From positions 4,699 through 68,698 of the forward strand of contig DAOUGI010000023.1 in the NCBI GenBank assembly GCA_034429215.1: a stretch of DNA of 64,000 nt, in the 5' to 3' direction. Below the pieces are notes generated by a model. The model was not told the DNA's origin. It saw only the letters and a list, made by a program, of their open reading frames with translations, and did not search any database. Both the position numbers and the translations under genes were made by a program. Shown here piece by piece: positions 1 to 6,813 of the stretch (its first letter is position 1; the number at the start of each line of letters is the position of its first letter). The stretch is from JAFGOG01 sp034429215. Lineage in GTDB: Bacteria > Chloroflexota > Anaerolineae > JAAYZQ01.

Positions 1-992
1 TCGTCACCGGGACCTTTGCCATCGAGAGCTTTCCGATCATGCACGAGCTGCTGGTCGCCTCGGCCGGGAGCGCTGCAGCGTTGGCGGCCAAGCCACGGGC
101 CATCTTTGACGTCTGCCCGTCGCCGCCCCTGCTGTGGAGCGACATCACCTGCGCCAACCTGATCGACGCGGCGCGGACCGGCGTGCCTGCCGAGCTGGTG
201 TCGATGCCGCTCATGGGCGCCACCGGACCGGCGACGGTCATCGGCTCGGCCGTACAGCACGCCGCCGAATGCCTGAGCGGCCTGACCATCCACCAATTGG
301 CCAAGGCAGGCAGCCCAATCGTGTGGGGTGGGTCTCCGGCTTCGTTCGACATGCGCACCGGCACAACCCCCATGGGCGCTATGGCGACGATGATGCTCGA
401 CTGCACCTACGCCCAGATCGGCAAGGCGATCAAGCCGGGCGGCCTGCCGACCCACGCCTACCTGGGCATGTCTGACACCAAGATCGTCGACGCCCAGACC
501 GGACTGGAAACCGCTTCCGGCGCCCTCCTCGGCGCGCTGGCAGGGGTCAACATGATGTCCGGCGCCGGCATGATGGACTTTGAGAGCTGCTTCAGCCTGG
601 AAAAGCTGGCCATCGACGCCGAGATCGTCGGCATGGCCAAGCGCCTGGTACGCGGGGTGGACGACTCGGAAACGCCGCTGGCGTTGGATGTGATGCGCCA
701 GGTGGGCCACGAGGGCAACTTTTTAAAGAACAAGCACACCCGCAGCTACTTCCGCAAGGAGGACTATATCCCGACGGAAGTGATCGACCGGGACTTTCGC
801 CAGAACTGGTTCGACAAGGGCGCCCTGGACACAAACGCCCGCGCTCATCGCAAGGTCCAGGAGCTGATCGCGGCCTATGAGCTGCCGGCAATCTCCGACG
901 ACCTGGTGCGCGACCTGAAGGCGATCGCCGTCAGGCATGCCAAGGCAGCCAACCTGAGCGAACTGCCCAAGCTCACCGTCCGACCGGTGTAG
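1..992 (+). CDS. MttB-like corrinoid methyltransferase (C-terminal part)
   Basis: The reading frame is already open at base 3, upstream of the first visible ATG (39), so only the C-terminal 329 or so residues are seen. The sequence resembles the trimethylamine methyltransferase (MttB) superfamily, whose TIM-barrel enzymes pass a methyl group from a methylated amine or betaine to a corrinoid protein. No in-frame TAG occurs in the visible part, so nothing suggests pyrrolysine; most bacterial members lack it and act on quaternary amines such as glycine betaine. The corrinoid protein gene follows after 37 nt, the usual methyltransferase/corrinoid pairing. The substrate cannot be read from sequence. 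Confidence 0.88.
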   Translation, partial: VTGTFAIESFPIMHELLVASAGSAAALAAKPRAIFDVCPSPPLLWSDITCANLIDAARTGVPAELVSMPLMGATGPATVIGSAVQHAAECLSGLTIHQLAKAGSPIVWGGSPASFDMRTGTTPMGAMATMMLDCTYAQIGKAIKPGGLPTHAYLGMSDTKIVDAQTGLETASGALLGALAGVNMMSGAGMMDFESCFSLEKLAIDAEIVGMAKRLVRGVDDSETPLALDVMRQVGHEGNFLKNKHTRSYFRKEDYIPTEVIDRDFRQNWFDKGALDTNARAHRKVQELIAAYELPAISDDLVRDLKAIAVRHAKAANLSELPKLTVRPV

Positions 993-1029
993 CCCACAAC
1001 AGAGCGAAGAGACTCAAAGGAGACCCGAA

Positions 1030-1677
1030 ATGTCAGAAGAACTGTTCAAGCAAATGGCCCAGGCGGTAATCGACGGCGACACGGACCAGGCCCAGACGCT
1101 GGCCCAGAAGGCGCTCGACACAGGCGTTGACCCTCTGGAGGCGATCAATAAAGGATACACCCCCGGCATGGATGTGGTGGGTGATCTCTATTCCAGCGGC
1201 GAGTACTTTTTGCCCGATCTGATCCTGGGCGGCGAGGCGATGAAGGCAGCGCTGGCCGTCCTGGAGCCGGCGCTCAAAGCCGGGGGCCGGCAGCGCAAGG
1301 TGCTCGGCACCATCGTTTTGGGCACAGTCAAGGGCGATATCCACGAGATCGGCAAGGCCCTGGTCGGCTCGATGCTGTCGGCCAACGGTTTTCAGGTCTA
1401 CGACCTGGGGATCGACATTCAGGCCGACGAGTTTGTGACCCGGGTGCGCGAGCACAACGCCGACATCGTCGCACTGTCGGCCCTGCTGACGACCACCATG
1501 CTCCACCAGCGCGACGTGATCGAGCATCTGGTAGAGGCCGGCCTGCGCGACAGGGTAAAGGTGATGGTCGGCGGCTCGCCCGTCACCCAGGCATGGGCCG
1601 ACCAGATCGGCGCCGACGGCTATGCCGAAGATGCAGCCGGCGCGGTGCCCGTCGCCAAACGGCTGATGGGCATCTAG
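1030..1677 (+). CDS. Corrinoid (B12-binding) methyl-carrier protein, MttC/MtaC-like
   Basis: This 215-residue protein has the two-domain layout of methanogen/acetogen methyltransferase corrinoid proteins: an N-terminal helical cap (about 1-90) and a C-terminal Rossmann-like B12 domain. The cobalt-ligand motif DxHxxG is visible as D103-I-H105-E-I-G108, followed by the conserved SALLTTTM segment and a late GG pair. It should carry the methyl group taken by the upstream MttB-like enzyme to a tetrahydrofolate or CoM-type acceptor methyltransferase, which is not in the window. A clear ribosome site (AAAGGAG, 1018-1024 region) precedes the ATG. A strong hairpin terminator follows the stop. Confidence 0.95.
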   Translation: MSEELFKQMAQAVIDGDTDQAQTLAQKALDTGVDPLEAINKGYTPGMDVVGDLYSSGEYFLPDLILGGEAMKAALAVLEPALKAGGRQRKVLGTIVLGTVKGDIHEIGKALVGSMLSANGFQVYDLGIDIQADEFVTRVREHNADIVALSALLTTTMLHQRDVIEHLVEAGLRDRVKVMVGGSPVTQAWADQIGADGYAEDAAGAVPVAKRLMGI

Positions 1678-1689
1678 ATAACAACCCAG

Positions 1690-1731
1690 ACTTCCGGGGC
1701 GACCGTTAGCCGCCCCGGAAGTCTCCTTTTT
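1690..1731 (+). terminator. Intrinsic terminator/attenuator
   Basis: A perfect 12-bp stem (1690-1701 with 1711-1722, nine-base loop) is followed by CTCCTTTTT. It sits between the corrinoid protein gene and the next co-directional gene, whose ribosome site starts almost at once, so it may work as a partial terminator inside an operon. Confidence 0.85.
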
Positions 1732-1744
1732 GACAGGGGGCAAA

Positions 1745-2914
1745 ATGGGATACCGATACGCAGTGCTTGGCGCCGGCCGTCAGGGTACGGCCTGTGCCTA
1801 CGACATGATAAGGCTCGGCCAGGCCGACAGCGTCTTGCTGGCCGATCAATCGCTGGCAGCGGCCCAGGCGGCGGCAGCGCGGGTCAACAGCCTGCTGAAC
1901 ACCGACAAGGCACACCCCGCCCAGATCGACGTGACCGATCACAATGCCCTGGTGGCCGCCCTGACCGGCGTTGACGCCTTTCTGAGCGCCGTACCCTACT
2001 ACTATAACCTGGGCATCGCCCGAGCCGCCGTTCAGGCCCGGGCCAGCATGTGCGACCTGGGTGGAAACACCGATCTCGTCCGCGAGCAGTTGGCGCTCGA
2101 CCCGGCAGCTCAAGCAGCCGGTATCAGCCTGATCCCCGACTGCGGCCAGGTGCCGGGCATGGGCACCACGCTGATGGTCTACACCATGAGCCTGCTAGAC
2201 GAGCCAGAAGAGGTATTTATGTGGGACGGCGGCCTGCCGCAGAACCCACGCCCGCCGTTCAACTACCTGCTGACCTTCAACATTGCCGGGCTGACCAACG
2301 AGTACAACGAGCCGCCCGTCTTTTTGCGCGACGGCAAGCCGGTGCTGGTGCCGACGATGGATGAGCCGGAAGAGCTCGAATTCCCGCCGCCCGTGGGCAA
2401 GCTGGAGGCGTTCACCACCGGGGGCGGCGTCTCGACCGCACCGTGGACCTTTGCCGGCAAGCTCAAGACCTATCAGAACAAAACGGTCCGCTACCCCGGC
2501 CAGTTTGCTCAACTGCGGGCCTTTTACGACCTGGGGCTGTGGCGCACCGATCCGGTGCCGGTCAAAGGGGTCGAGGTGGCGCCCCGCGACCTGTTCCATG
2601 CCCTGTTTGAGCCGATGGTCACCTTTCCCGGCGACAAGGATGTGGTGGTCATCCGCATCCGGGCCACCGGCCGCAAGGGCGGCAAGCCGGCAGAGGCGGT
2701 CCTCGATCTCATGGACTTTTTTGACGAGGAGACCGGTTTCACCGCCATGGAGCGGACTACCGGCTGGGATGGAGCCATCGTGGCCAGCATGATGGCCCAT
2801 GGACAGACGCCTCGGGGCGCTGTGCCGGTTGAGCTGGCCGTGCCGCCCGACCTGTTCGTGAAAGAGCTGGCCAAGCGCGGGATCGAGATCAAGACCCGCG
2901 TTACGCCTCTTTGA
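1745..2914 (+). CDS. Saccharopine dehydrogenase-like NAD(P)-dependent oxidoreductase
   Basis: The 389-residue protein opens with the dinucleotide-binding fingerprint VLGAGRQGTACAYDM (GxGxxG), then a Rossmann fold and a C-terminal catalytic domain as in saccharopine dehydrogenase/lysine-ketoglutarate reductase-like proteins. The ATG at 1745 is preferred to the TTG at 1730 because AGGGGG lies just upstream and the TTG falls in the terminator T-tract. Its place after the methyltransferase and corrinoid genes suggests a role in amino-acid or amine metabolism tied to demethylation. Many family members are not true saccharopine dehydrogenases, so the substrate is open. Confidence 0.82.
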   Translation: MGYRYAVLGAGRQGTACAYDMIRLGQADSVLLADQSLAAAQAAAARVNSLLNTDKAHPAQIDVTDHNALVAALTGVDAFLSAVPYYYNLGIARAAVQARASMCDLGGNTDLVREQLALDPAAQAAGISLIPDCGQVPGMGTTLMVYTMSLLDEPEEVFMWDGGLPQNPRPPFNYLLTFNIAGLTNEYNEPPVFLRDGKPVLVPTMDEPEELEFPPPVGKLEAFTTGGGVSTAPWTFAGKLKTYQNKTVRYPGQFAQLRAFYDLGLWRTDPVPVKGVEVAPRDLFHALFEPMVTFPGDKDVVVIRIRATGRKGGKPAEAVLDLMDFFDEETGFTAMERTTGWDGAIVASMMAHGQTPRGAVPVELAVPPDLFVKELAKRGIEIKTRVTPL

Positions 2915-2934
2915 GAAGACTGATCTATCTGGGG

Positions 2935-2975
2935 CGCAGATTTTCGCAGATAAGGCTTGTCTGCGAAAATCTGCG
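2935..2975. repeat. Perfect hairpin of a CTGCG/AAAATC-type dispersed repeat
   Basis: Two 16-base arms (2935-2950 and 2960-2975) are exact reverse complements around a nine-base loop, followed by a further partial copy (about 2976-2986). It lies between the convergent dehydrogenase and ackA genes. No T-run follows on either strand, so it looks more like a REP-type repeat than a standard terminator, although it could slow polymerase. Confidence 0.75.
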
Positions 2976-2987
2976 TTAATCTGCGTC

Positions 2988-4208
2988 CTAGTTCTTTTTT
3001 ACGATCTCGTAGGTGTCGCGGGCGATGGCCAGCTCCTCGTTGGTGGGCACGATCAGCACCTTCACCCGCGAGGCCGGCGCCGACGCCTCGACGATCTGGC
3101 CTCCCGAGCGCCGCGCCCGGACCCCTTCGATGCCCAGAAACTCTAGCTCCTGGCAGGACCAATCACACACCTGAGAGAAATTCTCGCCAATGCCGCCGGT
3201 GAACACCACGCAATCCAGGCCACCCATCGCCGCCGCATAGGCGCCGATGTACTGCTTGACGCGCAGAGTATAGAGCTTGATCACCAGCATCGACCGCTCA
3301 TAGTTGGGGTGGTCTGGCCCGGCCTCGATCGCCTCCTGGAAAACTCGCATGTCGCTCGACAGCTCGGATAGGCCGAGCACGCCGCTCTCCCGGTTCAACA
3401 GCCGGTCGACGCCGGCCAGGCCAAGCCGCTCACGCTGGGCCAGGAAGGTGACGATGGCCGGGTCGAGGTCTCCGCAGCGGGTGCCCATCGGCAGGCCTTC
3501 TAGCGGGGTAAAACCCATGCTGGTCGCCACCGACCGGCCGTGGCGCACCGCGGTGATGCTGGCCCCGTTGCCCAGATGGCAGGTCACGATCTTGAGCTCC
3601 TCGATCGGCCGCCCCAGGTATCCGGCGGCGCACTGGGCCACGTAGCGGTGGGACGTGCCGTGAAAGCCAAACCGGCGAATGCCGTAGGTGCGGTAAAAGC
3701 GGTAGGGGATAGCGTACAGGTAAGCGTGCGGCTCCATCGTCTGGTGGAAGGCCGTGTCAAAGACGCCTACCTGCGGAACCTCGGGCAGGAGGGCGGTCAT
3801 GGCCTCGATGCCCTGGATGTTGGGCGGGTTGTGCAGTGGCGCCAGGCTGACATTGTCGTACAGCGCCTGTACCACTTCCGCGGTAATGAGCACCGACGAG
3901 GCAAACTGCTCGCCGCCGTGCACGACCCGGTGGCCGACCGCTTCCAGCTCCTGTACGCTGCCAACTGCGCCATGCTCAGGGTGGACTAGTGCGTCGAGGA
4001 CCAGTTGGATCGCCTCTTTGTGATCGTGGACCGGGATGTCGGTCCAAGTGAGCTTGTTCTGACCGGCCCGCCGGTGGGTCAGGCGAGGATTGCCCAGCCC
4101 CACCTCCTCGACGATCCCACTGGCCAGTGAGGCTTCACCGACCCCGTCCAGATCGAAGAGCTGGTACTTGACCGAAGAACTACCGCAGTTCAAAACGAGA
4201 ATTTTCAT
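2988..4208 (-). CDS. ackA: Acetate kinase
   Basis: Interconverts acetyl phosphate and acetate with ADP/ATP, the energy-yielding last step of acetate fermentation. The N-terminus MKILVLNCGSSSVKYQLFD, the VVHGGEQF segment, the FGFHGTSHRYV motif and the late VVFTGGIGEN segment are diagnostic. The 406-residue length is normal. The ATG at 4208 is chosen because the family begins exactly at MKILVLNCG and AAAGGAT lies upstream; an in-frame extension would add 20 non-family residues. No phosphotransacetylase gene is adjacent. A TTGACA/TAGACT promoter lies upstream. Confidence 0.97.
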   Translation of the reverse strand: MKILVLNCGSSSVKYQLFDLDGVGEASLASGIVEEVGLGNPRLTHRRAGQNKLTWTDIPVHDHKEAIQLVLDALVHPEHGAVGSVQELEAVGHRVVHGGEQFASSVLITAEVVQALYDNVSLAPLHNPPNIQGIEAMTALLPEVPQVGVFDTAFHQTMEPHAYLYAIPYRFYRTYGIRRFGFHGTSHRYVAQCAAGYLGRPIEELKIVTCHLGNGASITAVRHGRSVATSMGFTPLEGLPMGTRCGDLDPAIVTFLAQRERLGLAGVDRLLNRESGVLGLSELSSDMRVFQEAIEAGPDHPNYERSMLVIKLYTLRVKQYIGAYAAAMGGLDCVVFTGGIGENFSQVCDWSCQELEFLGIEGVRARRSGGQIVEASAPASRVKVLIVPTNEELAIARDTYEIVKKN

Positions 4209-4239
4209 GAGGTATCCTTTGGAGCCGTTTGGCCGAGGC

Positions 4240-4268
4240 AGTCTAGCATAAAGCGAAGGAACTGTCAA
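4240..4268 (-). promoter_or_regulatory. Promoter for ackA
   Basis: On the minus strand TTGACA (4263-4268) is separated by 17 bp from TAGACT (4240-4245), about 30 bp before the ackA start codon. Confidence 0.6.
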
Positions 4269-4269
4269 A

Positions 4270-4342
4270 TCGATTTTGGATTTCAGCCGCCAGAAGCATA
4301 GCCGCCAGGCACAGGCGGCACAGGCGGCACAGGGATTTTTGA
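4270..4342. repeat. AAATCC motif plus CAGGCGGCA direct repeats at a gene end
   Basis: GATTTTGGATTTCAG is followed by the short direct repeats CAGGCACAGGCGGCACAGG and a second GGGATTTTTGATTT. The block supplies the last 20 or so codons of the glycosyltransferase, giving the odd tail KSKIPVPPVPPVPGGYASGG. It belongs to the same repeat family seen at 5492, 5959, 7704 and 9848. Confidence 0.6.
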
Positions 4343-5494
4343 TTTACGGAGATCCCCTTCAGGGGATGGATTGGCCCGCCGAGCCAGGATCCACTCGTAC
4401 ACGGCGAGGGTTTCCTGAGCAGCACGATCCCAGGAGAAGCGGGATGCCTGGACAAGGCCTTGGCGCCGCATGCCGGACTGCAGGTCGGGGTCGGTCCAGA
4501 CGGCGCGGATTACGGTGGCCATTTCTTCCACACTCAACGGATTGAAATAGCGGGCGGCATCGCCGCCGATCTCGGGCAGGCTAGATGCCCTGGAGCAGAC
4601 AACCGGCGTGCCGCAGGCCATCGCCTCCAGCACGGGCAGACCAAAACCCTCATAGACCGACGGCATGACCGCCAGATTGGCAGCGCTGTAGACCGCTGCC
4701 AGGTCGGCGAGGGGCAGATAGCCGGGAAAGCAGACGGCGTCGCGCACCTGGAGCTGCTCCAGGCGCTGGAAGAAATCGTCGTATAACCAGCCTTTGGGCC
4801 CGACGACGACCAGGGGAACGGTCAAGCCCTCGTCGCGCAGCCGCTGCAGTGCCTCGACCAGTCTGGCCAAGTTCTTGCGCGGCTCGATAACGCCGACGTG
4901 GATCAGAAACTGCTCCGGCAGGCCATACCGTTGCCGCACCTGCTCCTGCTCGGCCGGCGGCGCAGGCTTGAACTCGGGACCGGCGGCTTCATAGATCACC
5001 GTTACCTTGGCCGGGTCCAGGCCATAGTGTGTGACTATGTCCTGCTTGCTGCACTCAGAGACGGTGATAACGGCGTCAGCCCGGCGGCAATAGAGGGGCA
5101 TAGTCGCATTCAAGTACCAGAAGTTGAGCCGTTTTTGGGTCTGTGGAAACAGCTTGAAGATCATATCGTGAACGGTCAGCACTGTCGGCGCACCGTGGAG
5201 CGGTGGCAAAAGGTGCTCGGTGGCGTGAAACAGCTCCACGCCCGGCATCAGCCGGTCAAAGCCGATGTGGGCCAGTTGGCCAAGCCAGACGGCCATCCGC
5301 CACGGCTTGTACCCGGCCTGCACCGTGCGAGATGGTATCGTCTCCAGCCCAACCGGCGGCGCTGTGTCCCGCCCACGATTGTAGAACAGGGCAAAGCGAT
5401 CCGGCTGGAGTTGGATCAGCGCCCGGGCCAGGCTTGCCGCGTAGCGCCCGATACCCGCCTTGGCGTGAACAGCAGCCGAAACATCGATGTAGAT
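4283..5494 (-). CDS. GT4-family glycosyltransferase (start codon unclear)
   Basis: A retaining GT-B glycosyltransferase that would add a sugar from a nucleotide-sugar donor during surface-glycan synthesis. The C-terminal half has the family-4 signature VYEGFGLPVLEAMACGTPVV. The N-terminal family strand IYIDVSAAVHAKAGIGRYAAS is encoded in frame at 5494-5432, yet no ATG, GTG or TTG starts it; the first such codon is GTG at 5323, which would remove the first 57 residues. Just upstream of the IYID segment is an AAAATCC repeat array, suggesting the native start was displaced. The C-terminus is also repeat-derived. It may use a non-standard start or be a decaying gene. Confidence 0.8.
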   Translation of the reverse strand: MYIDVSAAVHAKAGIGRYAASLARALIQLQPDRFALFYNRGRDTAPPVGLETIPSRTVQAGYKPWRMAVWLGQLAHIGFDRLMPGVELFHATEHLLPPLHGAPTVLTVHDMIFKLFPQTQKRLNFWYLNATMPLYCRRADAVITVSECSKQDIVTHYGLDPAKVTVIYEAAGPEFKPAPPAEQEQVRQRYGLPEQFLIHVGVIEPRKNLARLVEALQRLRDEGLTVPLVVVGPKGWLYDDFFQRLEQLQVRDAVCFPGYLPLADLAAVYSAANLAVMPSVYEGFGLPVLEAMACGTPVVCSRASSLPEIGGDAARYFNPLSVEEMATVIRAVWTDPDLQSGMRRQGLVQASRFSWDRAAQETLAVYEWILARRANPSPEGDLRKSKIPVPPVPPVPGGYASGG

Positions 5495-5547
5495 TTTGGA
5501 TTTTGGATTTTGCCTGTCCTGGCGGTCAGGCCAGGGGATTTTGGATT

Positions 5548-5916
5548 CTAGGTGTTGGATCGCACCCTCTTCTTACGCAGGGTTTTGATGGAGGTGACGG
5601 TCATGGCGACGATTTCGTTGGTTTCGGATATGAGATCTTTGAGGCGGGCTTCGGGCATGAGATCGGCTTCTATCAGAAGCTCCAACCAATAGAGCGTTTC
5701 GTCGGCCTCTTCTTCCACTATACTGAGCTTGAGGATCACATCAGCAGTCGACTTGCCACGGCACGCTGCCCGGTAATTAGCCCCCACAGATGTAGCCGAC
5801 CGGATCAACTGCCGGCCGATGATGTCCGCTGTCGGTTCCTTAGGCAACGCCTCCACGAGCCTGATCACCCGCAGCGCCAACTGCTTCGTTCTGCGCTTGA
5901 ACTCCTCTTCGTTCAT
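5548..5916 (-). CDS. Four-helix bundle protein (S23/IVS-encoded family)
   Basis: The 122-residue product matches the family first seen in 23S rRNA intervening sequences and related to the accessory protein Avd of diversity-generating retroelements: RLVEALPKEPTADIIGRQL, RSATSVGANYRAA and the late LIEADLMPEARLKDL are typical. Function is unknown; members form basic pentamers and may bind nucleic acid. The ATG at 5916 is favoured because a TTGGTC-17-TACAAT promoter has its -10 box ending at the upstream ATG (5925), so the transcript would begin close to 5916 and be leaderless. The gene is flanked by inverted AAAATCC arrays. No rRNA or reverse transcriptase is nearby. Confidence 0.87.
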   Translation of the reverse strand: MNEEEFKRRTKQLALRVIRLVEALPKEPTADIIGRQLIRSATSVGANYRAACRGKSTADVILKLSIVEEEADETLYWLELLIEADLMPEARLKDLISETNEIVAMTVTSIKTLRKKRVRSNT

Positions 5917-5923
5917 AGCCGTC

Positions 5924-5952
5924 ATTGTACCATAGCTCACATTAACGACCAA
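5924..5952 (-). promoter_or_regulatory. Promoter for four-helix bundle gene (leaderless)
   Basis: On the minus strand TTGGTC (5947-5952), 17 bp, then TACAAT (5924-5929). The expected transcription start is about 5917, at the ATG at 5916. Confidence 0.5.
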
Positions 5953-5988
5953 ATTTCCAATCCAAAATCCAAAATCGAAAATCCAAAA

Positions 5989-6017
5989 TTGCCATCTCTC
6001 GCTCATTAAGCTATAAT
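5989..6017 (+). promoter_or_regulatory. Promoter for GT2 gene
   Basis: TTGCCA (5989-5994), 17 bp, TATAAT (6012-6017), about 28 bp before the GTG start. The -35 box begins in the last bases of the AAAATCC array, so the repeat forms part of the promoter. Confidence 0.7.
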
Positions 6018-6044
6018 ACCTGCGTTCGCCAAGGAGGAACCACC

Positions 6045-6734
6045 GTGAAACTATCGATCATCATGCCGGTGTACAACGAGCGCGAGACGCTGCGTGAGAT
6101 CCTGGCCCAGGTGCGCGCCGTGGACCTGGGAGGGATCGACAAGGAGATCGTGGCCGTAGACGACAGCTCGACCGACGGTTCGCGCGACATCCTGGCCGAA
6201 GAAGCGGCAGCGGGCGACCTAAAAGTCTTTTACCACGCCGTGAATCGGGGCAAGGGCGCAGGAGTGCGCACCGGCATCGAGCACGCCACGGGCGATATTA
6301 TCCTCATCCAGGACGCCGACCTGGAATACGATCCGCGTGACTACCCGGTGCTGATCCGGCCGATCGTCGAAAAGCGGGTGGCTGTCGTCTATGGCAGCCG
6401 GTTCTTGGGGCCGCGCAAGGCCATGATGTTCTGGCACATGATGGGCAACAAACTGCTCACCCTGACCACCAATGTGCTGTACAACGCGATTCTGAGTGAT
6501 ATGGAGACCTGCTACAAGTGCTTCCGCGCCGACATAGTCAGGGGCATCCCTCTGCGCTCCCGCCGGTTTGAATTCGAGCCCGAGATCACGGCCAAGGTGC
6601 TCAAGCGCGGCCACCGCATCTTTGAAGTGCCGATCTCCTACTATGGCCGCGAGTATCACGAGGGAAAAAAGATCAGCTGGCGCGACGCGCCGCTGGCGTT
6701 TTGGACGTTGATCAAGTATCGGTTCGTGGACTGA
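6045..6734 (+). CDS. GT2 glycosyltransferase, dolichol-phosphate mannose synthase-like
   Basis: A 229-residue GT-A enzyme. MPVYNERETLREIL begins the nucleotide-binding fold, VDDSSTDGSRDIL is the UDP/GDP-site loop, and QDADLEYDP carries the DxD-type metal motif. It lacks C-terminal membrane helices, as in short polyprenyl-phosphate sugar transferases. It would load a lipid carrier with a sugar that the GT-C proteins next door can use as donor. The GTG start has an ideal AAGGAGG site 8 bases upstream and a strong promoter. Confidence 0.93.
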   Translation: MKLSIIMPVYNERETLREILAQVRAVDLGGIDKEIVAVDDSSTDGSRDILAEEAAAGDLKVFYHAVNRGKGAGVRTGIEHATGDIILIQDADLEYDPRDYPVLIRPIVEKRVAVVYGSRFLGPRKAMMFWHMMGNKLLTLTTNVLYNAILSDMETCYKCFRADIVRGIPLRSRRFEFEPEITAKVLKRGHRIFEVPISYYGREYHEGKKISWRDAPLAFWTLIKYRFVD

Positions 6735-6813
6735 CCGGAACACTCCCACAGGTTCAGTTTTCCCGACTCTACGAGACGCTACGCAAAGCGTGTGAAGGCT
6801 CAGTGCAGATCAA

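Larger units (their letters stand above)
5492..5976. mobile_element. Four-helix-bundle gene bracketed by inverted AAAATCC arrays
   Basis: Positions 5492-5509 and 5959-5976 are an exact 18-base inverted repeat (GATTTTGGATTTTGGATT and its complement). They enclose a complete small gene with its own promoter. The left array abuts the damaged start of the glycosyltransferase gene. The structure suggests an inserted cassette, but there is no transposase and no proven target duplication, so the mobile label is inference. Confidence 0.35.

Noticed and set aside
1..992. Pyrrolysine (in-frame TAG) in the MttB-like enzyme
   Set aside because: No in-frame TAG occurs in the visible part, and no pyl genes are in the window.
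1033..1743. Minus-strand frame over the first corrinoid protein
   Set aside because: Antisense shadow; the plus-strand product has the DxHxxG cobalamin motif and a ribosome site.
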